Source of the DNA: Ruminococcus sp. NK3A76
Lineage (GTDB): Bacteria; Bacillota; Clostridia; Oscillospirales; Ruminococcaceae
Direction of reading: 5' to 3'
Assembly: GCF_000686125.1 (NCBI RefSeq)
Contig: NZ_JMMA01000002.1
Location: 1,612,001 to 1,676,000, forward strand
Length of the DNA stretch: 64,000 bases
Shown here: one piece after another, positions 36,884 to 45,454 of the stretch
Layout of the letters: every line of letters starts with the position of its first letter
Numbering within the stretch: position 1 is the first letter of the stretch
Translations under genes and position numbers: made by a program
Notes under the pieces: generated by a model
Databases searched by the model: none
The model's input: only the letters and a program-made list of their open reading frames with translations
Told to the model about the DNA's origin: nothing

Positions 36884-38245
36884 ATGTATATAAAAGCAAG
36901 AATAAAGAAAATAGTCGCTATGGCGGCGGCTTTTCTGATAACAGCGACCGTTATAGGCTCGAACATCAATCAGTCTGTGCCGGTGATAAGCGCAACGCCT
37001 GACGAGTACAGGCAGAGGCTCGCAAGGCTCGATGAGAAGCAGGAGGAGCTTGACAAGAAGATATATTCCAAGGCTTCTGATATAGAATCTCAGGTAGAAA
37101 AGCTCGACGCTATAAAGGAACAGATAGACACCGTAAACGAGAAGATAAAGCTCGTTGAGGACAATATAAAGCAGACTGAGGACGAAATGGCCACCCTCGC
37201 AGGTGAGCTCTACGAGACAAAGCATCAGATAGAGGTAAAGACCGAGGAGATAAAGAAGGGTCTTGACGATTTCAGCGGAAGGCTCAGGGCTATGTATGTT
37301 GCAGGCACTGAGAGCTACACTGATGTTATCATGAACTCGGAGGATTTCTACGATGTGCTCATGAGACTGGAGCTTATACAGCGTGTGGCAGAGCATGACA
37401 ATCAGGTGCTTGATGACCTTATCGCTCAGAAGAACGACCTCGAAGCCAAGCAGGTAACGCTTGAAGAACAGTCGGAAAAGTTAAAGGCAAAGAGCCTTGA
37501 ATTCCAGGAGCAGAATGACGAGCTGACAGAGCAGAAAACAAAGCTCGATTACTTAAAGGAAGAGTCTGACAAGACCTTGCAGGAGCTGACAGCTGACAAG
37601 GCAGAGCTCGATGCACAGGCTGAGGAATTAAAGGCCAAGATATCCTCTGTTTCCGAAGAAGCAAAGACTGCAACTACGACTACAACAACTACCACGACTA
37701 CGACCACAACGACTCCTCCCCCTGTATACACTCAGGGCTGGGTGGATTATTCTGACGACGACGACGATGACGATGATGACTGGACACCGTCGCCCGGAGT
37801 ATACACAACGACAACACAGGCTCCCGAGCCTTCACGTCCTGCACAGGAGCTTTTAAACGACAGCTCACGTCAGGAGAAGATAGACATCGTACTTAACTAC
37901 GCTCTCTCGAATGTAGGCGGTGCGTATGTATGGGCAGGCTCGAACTTCAGAGCTACCGACTGCTCGGGTCTTGTAATGCTCTCATACGGTCAGATAGGTA
38001 TGTCGCTCCCCCACTATGCTGCATCTCAGGCATACTACGGCACGAGCGTTTCATACAATGATATGATACCCGGCGATGTAATATTCTTTGGTTACGGCTC
38101 ATATGCATCTATCTACCACGTTGGCATCTATCTCGGCAACGGCAGAATGGTCGAGGCTCAGTGTGAGGAAACAGGTATCGTTATATCGAACCTCTCGAAT
38201 GTTCTTACATACAGCCAGATAACAGCTATCAAGAGATACATTTAA
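36884..38245 (+). CDS. Secreted coiled-coil NlpC/P60 peptidoglycan hydrolase
   Basis: 453 residues from the ATG at 36884 (GGAG 9 nt upstream; a start 15 nt earlier overlaps that site). Signal peptide (~1-36), then a long coiled coil (~40-260) of the PcsB/CwlO N-terminal type. A linker follows with a run of 14-15 Thr, PPP, and a run of nine Asp. The NlpC/P60 domain has catalytic Cys in ATDCSGLVML and His in YHVGIYLGNGRM. Enzymes of this build open the peptidoglycan at division or growth and are held inactive by the coiled coil, often under FtsEX control. No ftsEX here. Own promoter and terminator. Confidence 0.88.
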   Translation: MYIKARIKKIVAMAAAFLITATVIGSNINQSVPVISATPDEYRQRLARLDEKQEELDKKIYSKASDIESQVEKLDAIKEQIDTVNEKIKLVEDNIKQTEDEMATLAGELYETKHQIEVKTEEIKKGLDDFSGRLRAMYVAGTESYTDVIMNSEDFYDVLMRLELIQRVAEHDNQVLDDLIAQKNDLEAKQVTLEEQSEKLKAKSLEFQEQNDELTEQKTKLDYLKEESDKTLQELTADKAELDAQAEELKAKISSVSEEAKTATTTTTTTTTTTTTTPPPVYTQGWVDYSDDDDDDDDDWTPSPGVYTTTTQAPEPSRPAQELLNDSSRQEKIDIVLNYALSNVGGAYVWAGSNFRATDCSGLVMLSYGQIGMSLPHYAASQAYYGTSVSYNDMIPGDVIFFGYGSYASIYHVGIYLGNGRMVEAQCEETGIVISNLSNVLTYSQITAIKRYI

Positions 38246-38293
38246 TAATGTATTATAAAGGTAAATACTAAAAGAACACATTAAACAATGATC

Positions 38294-38330
38294 ACCCCCG
38301 AGGTTTTAAAACTTCGGGGGTCTTGCTTTT
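38294..38330 (+). terminator. Terminator of the coiled-coil NlpC/P60 gene
   Basis: ACCCCCGAGGTTTT pairs with AAAACTTCGGGGGT, followed by a T-rich stretch. Confidence 0.8.
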
Positions 38331-38368
38331 CATTAAAGGTATGGTATCTATACATTATTATATAGACC

Positions 38369-38405
38369 AAAAGCACCCCGACAGATACTTCCGTCGGGGG
38401 CTTTT
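38369..38405 (-). terminator. Terminator of the amt gene
   Basis: On the minus strand GCAAAAGC/CCCCGAC arms pair with GTCGGGG/GCTTTTG. The symmetric A and T runs make it usable in both directions. Confidence 0.75.
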
Positions 38406-38468
38406 GCAATATTGGAGGTCGTTTTTTATTTCATCGCCTAAGGCGGACCTCAGCTAAACTAAGCTGAT

Positions 38469-40262
38469 TTAGTCATCGCCGCTGTCCTGAAGGGCATCGT
38501 AGCCTTCCTCACCGGTACGGATCTTGATGACGTTCTCGATGTCGTATACGAAGATCTTACCGTCACCGTAGCTGCCGGTGTAAAGTGCTGCCTTGGCAGC
38601 GTCTATGACAGTTCTTGCAGGTACCTTGCAGACAACTATCTCAGCCTTTACTTTAGGAAGAAGTGTTGTCTCTACAGCAGTACCTCTGTAGTAGTTCTTG
38701 GAGCCGCTCTGCATACCGCAGCCCATAACGTTTGTTACTGTGATACCGGTTATGCCTATCTGATCCATAGCGTGTATGAATTCTGCGAGCTTTGTCTGCT
38801 TGAATACTACAACTATCTTTGTGAACTTGTTTGTGTCGATGTCTGTTGTGTAGCTCTCTACCTCTACAGCCTTTTCTACAGGAACTACAGGCTTAGCAGG
38901 AGCTTCGACCTTTGTTACGCTCTTAGCGTCGTCCTTTGTATAGCCGTGCATTGAGATCTCACCCATAGAAGGAGCGAAGTCTGCATAAGAGGATACGAGG
39001 CCGTGCTCTGTAGCGTCAAGACCTATGATCTCTTCCTGCTCGGAAACTCTAAGACCAAGTGTTGCCTTTATAATAAGGAATGTTATTGTGATAGCTATTG
39101 CTGCCCAGCCTGCTACTGAAACTACGCCGAGAGCCTGAAGACCTAACTGCTCAAAACCGCCGCCATAGAGAAGGCCTTCTTCCTTGATGCCGCCTGCTTC
39201 AAGCTGGATATGATAGCCGGGTGCAGAAGATGTTGCGAAAAGACCTACAGCAAGTGTGCCCCAGATACCGTTCATCATATGAACTGCTACCGCACCGACA
39301 GGGTCGTCTATGTGGAGCTTATAGTCAAGGAGCCATACGCCGAAGCATACGAGAAGACCGGAAACAACGCCGACCATTATAGCACCGAAGCAGTCGAGCA
39401 CGTCGCAGCCTGCTGTGATGCCGACAAGACCAGCAAGAGATGCGTTAAGGCACATTGAAACATCAGGCTTGCCATATTTGAGCCATGTGAATATCATACA
39501 TACAACTGTTGCAACTGCAGGAGCCACTGTTGTTGTAAGGAAGATAGAGTCGAGCTGACCTACCTCAGAAGCAGCTGCCGGGTTGAAGCCATACCAGCCG
39601 AACCAGAGAATGAAGCAGCCGAGTGCGCCGAGTGTGAGGTTATGACCGGGAATAGCGTTTACTTTGATCTCGCCGTCCTTAGCCTTTGTGAATTTGCCTA
39701 TACGGGGGCCGACCATCTTAGCACCGATAAGTGCGCAAACGCCGCCGACCATATGTATAGCGCAGGAACCCGAAAGATCGTGGAAACCAAGCTCTGCGAG
39801 CCAGCCGCCGCCCCATATCCAGTGTGCTTCTACCGGATAGATGAAAGCTGAGATTACTGCTGAGTATACGCAGTAGGATAAGAACTTAGTTCTTTCAGCC
39901 ATAGCGCCTGATACTATAGTAGCAGTTGTAGCACAGAACACGAGGTTGAATACGAACTGATCCCATGCGAAGTTGTCGTAGCTTGTGAAGATATCAAAGC
40001 CGGGCTTACCGATGATGCCCATTGCATCTTCACCGAGAAGAAGGCCGAAGCCTATTGCTATGAACATTACTGTACCGATACAGAAATCCATAAGGTTTTT
40101 CATGATGATGTTGCCTGCATTTTTAGCACGGGTAAAGCCCGTCTCCACCATTGCAAAGCCCGCCTGCATAAAGAACACAAGCGCTACGGCTATCATGAAC
40201 CACACGCCGTATATCGCCGAGTTGGTCTCACTGATGGCCTCCATGATTTTTTCCAGTTCCAT
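38469..40262 (-). CDS. Ammonium transporter fused to a PII signal protein
   Basis: 597 residues from the ATG at 40262 (GGGAGGG 8 nt upstream). Residues ~1-420 are an Amt channel with 11 segments: AIYGVWFMIAVALVFFMQAGFAMVE, EAHWIWGGGW, and the pore His pair in CAIHMVGG and VAVHMMNGIWG. A linker (~430-485) leads to a complete PII domain (~488-590). Its T-loop retains YYRGTAVETTLLPKVKAEIVV (Tyr as in GlnB) and its B-loop is TGSYGDGKIFV. PII normally blocks Amt in response to ATP/ADP and 2-oxoglutarate; here the regulator is built in. The leader carries a promoter, hexaloop hairpin and terminator. Confidence 0.92.
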   Translation of the reverse strand: MELEKIMEAISETNSAIYGVWFMIAVALVFFMQAGFAMVETGFTRAKNAGNIIMKNLMDFCIGTVMFIAIGFGLLLGEDAMGIIGKPGFDIFTSYDNFAWDQFVFNLVFCATTATIVSGAMAERTKFLSYCVYSAVISAFIYPVEAHWIWGGGWLAELGFHDLSGSCAIHMVGGVCALIGAKMVGPRIGKFTKAKDGEIKVNAIPGHNLTLGALGCFILWFGWYGFNPAAASEVGQLDSIFLTTTVAPAVATVVCMIFTWLKYGKPDVSMCLNASLAGLVGITAGCDVLDCFGAIMVGVVSGLLVCFGVWLLDYKLHIDDPVGAVAVHMMNGIWGTLAVGLFATSSAPGYHIQLEAGGIKEEGLLYGGGFEQLGLQALGVVSVAGWAAIAITITFLIIKATLGLRVSEQEEIIGLDATEHGLVSSYADFAPSMGEISMHGYTKDDAKSVTKVEAPAKPVVPVEKAVEVESYTTDIDTNKFTKIVVVFKQTKLAEFIHAMDQIGITGITVTNVMGCGMQSGSKNYYRGTAVETTLLPKVKAEIVVCKVPARTVIDAAKAALYTGSYGDGKIFVYDIENVIKIRTGEEGYDALQDSGDD

Positions 40263-40389
40263 AAAAAGATCCCTCCCAAAAAATAAAGAGCGTATAAGTC
40301 GAACCTGAAACTTATACACTCCATTGTGTAACTATATACAGCAGCATTTGCGATACCGCAAAAGGCATACAAGACCCGAGCGTTATTAC

Positions 40390-40433
40390 AAAAAAAGACT
40401 GCAAGCCAATTCAAGCTCGCAGCCTCGTTGCTG
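40390..40433 (-). promoter_or_regulatory. Leader of amt: A1/G4 hexaloop hairpin overlapping an intrinsic terminator
   Basis: Reading the minus strand, the transcript begins ~5 nt before CAGC-AACGAG-GCTG (40433-40420), a hairpin with a six-base loop having A at 1 and G at 4. Its 3' arm overlaps the 5' arm of a terminator, CTGCGAGC pairing with GCTTGCAG around TTGAATTG, followed by seven T-rich bases (to 40390). The two structures exclude each other. Such A1/G4 hexaloops are the binding sites of ANTAR antiterminators. Only one such hairpin was found, while the described target has two. Confidence 0.55.
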
Positions 40434-40444
40434 TCTATGTGCAA

Positions 40445-40473
40445 ATTATAAATCAGCCTGTGCGATTTGTCAA
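40445..40473 (-). promoter_or_regulatory. Promoter of the amt gene
   Basis: On the minus strand perfect TTGACA, 17-nt spacer, perfect TATAAT. Such a strong promoter before a terminator fits control by antitermination. Confidence 0.8.
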
Positions 40474-40574
40474 GGGGGTTTTTCGCAAATCGTTAAAAAT
40501 TACAATTTTTTGCATTTTTGAGATTTGTATTTACGTTCATTTTTCACAAATCTTCGCAAATAGCGCCGGAACAC

Positions 40575-40603
40575 TTGACTTTTCAGACTTTTTATGCTAA
40601 TAT
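40575..40603 (+). promoter_or_regulatory. Promoter of the gltB operon
   Basis: TTGACT (40575-40580), 17-nt spacer, TAATAT (40598-40603). The predicted start is at about 40610, some 330 nt upstream of gltB. The leader between holds two terminators and repeat copy F. Confidence 0.65.
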
Positions 40604-40607
40604 TTGT

Positions 40608-40663
40608 ATAAAGAGCAAAGGCGTTCTTTATGGGTGGTGCCCAAAGTATGCCTTTGCTTTTTT
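40608..40663 (+). promoter_or_regulatory. Leader of gltB: A1/G4 hexaloop hairpin exclusive with terminator 1
   Basis: ATAAAGAGC (40608-40616) pairs with GTTCTTTAT (40623-40631) around the six-base loop AAAGGC, with A at 1 and G at 4. The alternative fold is an intrinsic terminator, AGCAAAGGC (40614-40622) with GCCTTTGCT (40650-40658), then six T. The whole 5' arm of the terminator is used by the hairpin, so only one fold can exist. This is the layout of an ANTAR-controlled leader. The regulator gene lies at 49624-50208. Confidence 0.6.
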
Positions 40664-40671
40664 GTTTTACA

Positions 40672-40705
40672 GCGTCTTGCGGTCTGCCCGTAAGGACGCT
40701 TTTTT
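40672..40705 (+). terminator. Second intrinsic terminator in the gltB leader
   Basis: GCGTC pairs with GACGC, with more pairing inside (CTTGCGG with CCCGTAAG, one bulge), followed by six T. It stands only 8 nt after the T-run of terminator 1, so the leader has tandem terminators. Confidence 0.7.
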
Positions 40706-40711
40706 ATTTAG

Positions 40712-40883
40712 GGCAATACCGCACGACCATTGTGTGTCAGATGCGCAGTCGGATTTTTCGTCAGATTGCATAGAAAATTCGCAGGCATACTACCGTATGG
40801 CAAGAATTCTCTGTGTGATATGACGGAAAATCCGCAAGTAGATGGCACACAAAGGTATCCGCCGGTGGTTGTGCGGTATTGCC
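40712..40883 (+). repeat. Hairpin repeat copy F, 172 bp, in the gltB leader
   Basis: Ends GGCAATACCGCAC and GTGCGGTATTGCC, flanked by TTAG on both sides (40708-40711 and 40884-40887). Diverged in sequence but the same length as A, C and E. Pairing is kept by paired changes: GACCA/TGGTT near the ends, CATAC-TACC-GTATG at the tip. Same orientation relative to the gene as copies A, B and C. Confidence 0.88.
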
Positions 40884-40939
40884 TTAGTTAACAGTTAACA
40901 GTGTACAGTTAACTATAAACTTATCATGAGGTGTTGAAA

Positions 40940-43900
40940 ATGGAAAATTTGAGCAGAGAACTCTATCAGCAGAAGGGTATGTATGACAAACGCTTCGAGC
41001 ATGACAGCTGCGGTATAGGTGCAGTAGTCAATATAAAGGGAAGGCGCTCTCACAAGGTAGTGTCTGACGCTCTTTCTATCGTTGAGAAGCTCGAACACCG
41101 TGCCGGCAAGGACGGCGAGGGCAAGACAGGCGACGGCGTAGGTATACTTACACAGATACCTGATTCTTTATATCACAGAAAGTGCAAGGAGCTCGGATTT
41201 GAGATAGGCTCTGACGGTGATTACGGCGTCGGTATGTTCTTTTTCCCGCAGAACGAGCTAAAAAGAAGCGTTGCTAAAAAGATGTTTGAGGTGATTCTCT
41301 GCAAGAGAGGTATGCAGCTTCTTGGCTGGCGTGATGTTCCGCATGATGCGGATATCTTAGGCTCCCGTGCAAAGGAGAGTATGCCTTTTATATGCCAGGG
41401 CTTTGTAAAGAGACCTGAGAATGTGGAAAAGGGTCTTCCCTTTGACAGGCAGCTCTACATTGCAAGGCGCATATTTGAGCAGGCAAATGAGACAAGCTAT
41501 GTTTGCTCGCTCTCATCGAGAACTGTTGTATACAAGGGTATGTTCCTTGTAGGACAGCTCAGGAGATTCTACAAGGATCTTCAGGAGAAGGATTATGTAT
41601 CTGCTATCGCTATGGTACACAGCCGCTTCTCAACAAACACGATACCCAGCTGGGAAAAGGCTCACCCCAACCGCATAATCGTTCACAACGGCGAGATAAA
41701 CACTATCACAGGCAATGCCGACAAGATGCTCGCCCGTGAGGAGACTATGCACTGCAAGGCATTCGAGGACGATATGAGCAACATCCTCCCTGCTATAAAC
41801 GTTAACGGCTCTGACTCGGCAAGGCTTGACAATGCACTTGAATTCATGGTAATGTCCGGTATGCCGCTTCCGCTCGCAGTTATGATATCCATACCCGAGC
41901 CGTGGAGCAATATGCGTGATATCTCAAAGGACAAGTACGACTTCTATCAGTATTACGCAACTATGATGGAACCGTGGGACGGCCCTGCATCTATACTTTT
42001 CTCTGACGGTGAGGTAATGGGTGCCGTGCTTGATCGAAACGGTCTGCGTCCTTCAAGATACTGCATCACAAAGGACGGCTTCCTTATCCTTTCATCCGAG
42101 ACAGGCTGCATAGATGTTGCACCTGAGAATATAGTAAAGAAGGATAGGCTTCGTCCCGGCAAGATGCTGCTTGCTGACACAAAGGAAGGCCGCATAAAGG
42201 ACGATGCTGAGCTTAAGAAATACTATTCGAGATTACAGCCCTACGGCGAATGGCTCGACAACGGGCTGGTAAGGCTGCATGATCTGCACATACCCAACAA
42301 GCACGTTCCGAGCTACGACTCAAAGCAGCTTGAAAAGATGCAGAAGGCATTCGGCTATACATACGAGGATATAATGAATGTTATACTCCCGATGTCGCAG
42401 AATGCTGCCGAGCCTATCATCTCAATGGGCTCTGACATTGCTCTCCCCCAGCTCGACAAGAACGATCCGCCGCTGTTCTCATATTTCAGACAGCTGTTTG
42501 CGCAGGTAACAAATCCGCCTTTCGATGCGATAAGAGAGCACATAGTAACAGACACAGCTATGTACATCGGCAAGGACGGCAATCTGCTTGAAGAAACAGC
42601 AGACAACTGCCGTGTGCTCAAGGTCGAGAACCCGATACTCACAAGCACAGATATGCTCAAGATAAAGGCGCTCGACAACGACTGGCTGCGCTCGGCTGTA
42701 ATATCAATTACATATTATATAGGTACAACTCTTGAAACTGCTATAGAGAAGCTCTTTATCGAGGCTGACAAGGCTTACAGAGCAGGCGCTAACATACTTA
42801 TCCTCTCTGACAGAGACATTGATGAATACCGTGCAGCTATCCCCTCGCTGCTTGCAGTTGCGGCTTTACAGCAGCACCTTGTAGCAACAAAGAAACGCAC
42901 AGCTGTATCAATAGTATTAGAGAGTGCAGAGCCAAGAGCTGTTCACCACTTCGCAACTCTGCTCGGCTACGGTGCCTGCGCTGTCAACCCGTATCTTGCA
43001 CAGGAGACTATCAGGGAGCTTATCGACACAGGGCTGCTTGACAAGGACTTCTACGCAGCAGAGAACGACTACAACAAGGCTATACTCGACGGCATAGTAA
43101 AGATATCCTCAAAAATGGGTATCTCCTCGATACAGTCCTACCACGGCTCGAAGCTGTTTGAGGCTGTGGGCATCTCGCAGGAGCTCATTGATAAATACTT
43201 CAAGGGCACTGTCAGCAGGATAGGCGGCATCAAGCTCGACGACATCAGCTGCAGAACAGAAAAGCTCCACCGTGCAGCATTTGATCCGCTCGGCTTTGAA
43301 ACACCCAAGGGCATCGAGAGCTCGGGCAGCCACAGACTGCGCAGCGGCAAGACAGAGCATCTTTACACACCTGAGATAATACATCTGCTCCAGAAAGCAG
43401 CATGGAACAATGACCAGGCAGCATACGATGAATATTCAAGCAAGCTGACCGCAAAGCAGCTGACTATAAGAAGCCTTCTCGGCATTAAGTTTGACGAGAA
43501 CGGCGGCATACCGATTGAAGAAGTCGAGAGCGCTGAAAGCATCATGAAGCGTTTCAAGACAGGTGCTATGAGCTATGGCTCAATCTCCAAGGAAGCACAC
43601 GAGTGTCTTGCTCAGGCTATGAACAGCATCGGCGGCAAGTCAAACAGCGGCGAAGGCGGTGAGGACGCTGAAAGGCTCGGCACTATCAAGGGCTCGGCTA
43701 TCAAGCAGGTCGCATCTGGCAGATTTGGTGTTACGAATGAATACCTCGTTTCTGCAAGCGAGATACAGATAAAAATGGCACAGGGCGCAAAGCCCGGCGA
43801 GGGCGGTCACTTACCGAAGAACAAGGTATATCCGTGGATAGCAAAGACACGTCACTCAACGGCAGGCGTTGGTCTTATCTCACCGCCGCCTCATCACGAC

Positions 43901-45451
43901 ATCTATTCGATAGAAGACCTTGCAGAGCTTATCTACGACCTTAAGAACGCAAACGACAAGGCTCGTATATCGGTCAAGCTCGTAAGCGAGGCCGGTGTCG
44001 GAACTGTAGCCTGCGGCGTTGCAAAGGCAGGCGCTCAGATAATACTTATCTCGGGCTTTGACGGCGGCACAGGTGCAGCCCCCGGAAGCTCGGTATACAA
44101 CGCAGGTCTCCCGTGGGAGTCGGGCATAGCTGAGGTACACCAGTGCCTTTGCATGAACGGTCTGCGTTCAAAGGTAACTATAGAAACAGACGGCAAGCTC
44201 ATGACAGGCCGTGACATACTTATAGCAGCACTCTTAGGTGCAGAGGAATACGGCTTTGCTACCGCTCCGCTGGTTACTATGGGCTGCGTAATGATGAGAG
44301 TATGCGACAAGGATACCTGCCCTATGGGTATAGCAACACAGAACCCCGAGCTCAGAAAGCGCTTCAAGGGCAAGCCTGAATACGTTATAAACTTCCTGCG
44401 CTTTGCAGCAGAGGAGATGAGAGCTTACATGGCTCGTCTCGGAATAAGAACTGTTGACGAGCTCATAGGCAGGACTGACCTTCTCTACTCGAAGGCTGAC
44501 AAAGACGTAGACCTTTCAAGGATACTTTTCTACTCGGAGAGCGACAAGCAGCATTTCGTTGATGCTGACAAATACGACTTCGAGCTTGAAAAGACACTTG
44601 ATGAGCGTGTGCTCAAAAAAGGTCTTGCAAAGGCTTTAAAGAGCAAGGAGAAAAAGAGCATAGATGTTGAGGTATCAAACACCGACCGTGCATTCGGCAC
44701 AGCGCTCGGTTCACAGATAACCCGTGCTTTCGGCACAGACATCGAGGAAGGTACATTCACTATCAACTGTCATGGCTCGGGCGGACAGAGCTTCGGTGCA
44801 TTTATACCGAAGGGTCTGACACTCAGGCTGACAGGCGACTCAAACGACTACTTCGGCAAGGGTCTTTCGGGCGGCGAGCTCGTACTTATGACACCTGAGA
44901 AGTCGGGCTTTGAGGCTGACGAGAACATCATCTGCGGCAACGTAGCGCTTTACGGTGCTACATCGGGCAAGGCATTCATAAACGGCATAGCCGGTGAGCG
45001 TTTCTGCGTAAGAAACTCTGGTGCTACTGCTGTATGCGAGGGTGTAGGCGACCACGGCTGCGAATACATGACAGGCGGCGTGGCTGTTATCCTCGGCACG
45101 ACAGGCAAGAACTTTGCAGCTGGTATGTCTGGCGGTATCGCATATGTTCTCGATGAGAACAGAGACCTCTACATGAGACTGAACAAGGAGCTTGTAAACT
45201 CCACAGAGGTAACAGAAAAGCACGACATAAAGAACCTGCGCTCACTTATCGAAGAGCACCTTGAAAAGACAGGTTCTGCAAAGGCAAAACACATTCTTGA
45301 CGACTTCGGCAGCTATCTGCCCATGTTCAAGAAGATAATACCGCACGATTATTCAAATATGCACAAGGCAATGATAGAGCTTGAAGAAAAGGGTCTGACA
45401 CACGAGCAGGCAGAGATAGAAGCATTTGAGCTTATAAAGAAGGAGAAATGA
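40940..45451 (+). CDS. gltB: Glutamate synthase large subunit
   Basis: 1503 residues from the ATG at 40940 (GAGGTG upstream). The class II amidotransferase domain has its processed Cys at HDSCGIG after a propeptide of ~23 residues. Then come a central domain, the FMN-binding barrel (MSYGSISKEAHECLAQAMNSIGGKSNSGEGGED), the 3Fe-4S cysteines in GCVMMRVCDKDTCPMG, and the C-terminal beta-helix rich in G-x-x-x-G repeats. It makes two glutamate from glutamine and 2-oxoglutarate with GltD. First gene of gltB-gltD-purF. Confidence 0.96.
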   Translation: MENLSRELYQQKGMYDKRFEHDSCGIGAVVNIKGRRSHKVVSDALSIVEKLEHRAGKDGEGKTGDGVGILTQIPDSLYHRKCKELGFEIGSDGDYGVGMFFFPQNELKRSVAKKMFEVILCKRGMQLLGWRDVPHDADILGSRAKESMPFICQGFVKRPENVEKGLPFDRQLYIARRIFEQANETSYVCSLSSRTVVYKGMFLVGQLRRFYKDLQEKDYVSAIAMVHSRFSTNTIPSWEKAHPNRIIVHNGEINTITGNADKMLAREETMHCKAFEDDMSNILPAINVNGSDSARLDNALEFMVMSGMPLPLAVMISIPEPWSNMRDISKDKYDFYQYYATMMEPWDGPASILFSDGEVMGAVLDRNGLRPSRYCITKDGFLILSSETGCIDVAPENIVKKDRLRPGKMLLADTKEGRIKDDAELKKYYSRLQPYGEWLDNGLVRLHDLHIPNKHVPSYDSKQLEKMQKAFGYTYEDIMNVILPMSQNAAEPIISMGSDIALPQLDKNDPPLFSYFRQLFAQVTNPPFDAIREHIVTDTAMYIGKDGNLLEETADNCRVLKVENPILTSTDMLKIKALDNDWLRSAVISITYYIGTTLETAIEKLFIEADKAYRAGANILILSDRDIDEYRAAIPSLLAVAALQQHLVATKKRTAVSIVLESAEPRAVHHFATLLGYGACAVNPYLAQETIRELIDTGLLDKDFYAAENDYNKAILDGIVKISSKMGISSIQSYHGSKLFEAVGISQELIDKYFKGTVSRIGGIKLDDISCRTEKLHRAAFDPLGFETPKGIESSGSHRLRSGKTEHLYTPEIIHLLQKAAWNNDQAAYDEYSSKLTAKQLTIRSLLGIKFDENGGIPIEEVESAESIMKRFKTGAMSYGSISKEAHECLAQAMNSIGGKSNSGEGGEDAERLGTIKGSAIKQVASGRFGVTNEYLVSASEIQIKMAQGAKPGEGGHLPKNKVYPWIAKTRHSTAGVGLISPPPHHDIYSIEDLAELIYDLKNANDKARISVKLVSEAGVGTVACGVAKAGAQIILISGFDGGTGAAPGSSVYNAGLPWESGIAEVHQCLCMNGLRSKVTIETDGKLMTGRDILIAALLGAEEYGFATAPLVTMGCVMMRVCDKDTCPMGIATQNPELRKRFKGKPEYVINFLRFAAEEMRAYMARLGIRTVDELIGRTDLLYSKADKDVDLSRILFYSESDKQHFVDADKYDFELEKTLDERVLKKGLAKALKSKEKKSIDVEVSNTDRAFGTALGSQITRAFGTDIEEGTFTINCHGSGGQSFGAFIPKGLTLRLTGDSNDYFGKGLSGGELVLMTPEKSGFEADENIICGNVALYGATSGKAFINGIAGERFCVRNSGATAVCEGVGDHGCEYMTGGVAVILGTTGKNFAAGMSGGIAYVLDENRDLYMRLNKELVNSTEVTEKHDIKNLRSLIEEHLEKTGSAKAKHILDDFGSYLPMFKKIIPHDYSNMHKAMIELEEKGLTHEQAEIEAFELIKKEK

Positions 45452-45454
45452 CCT

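Noticed and set aside
37549-37731. Minus-strand frame with a long Val run
   Set aside because: Antisense translation of the Thr-codon tract of the NlpC/P60 gene.
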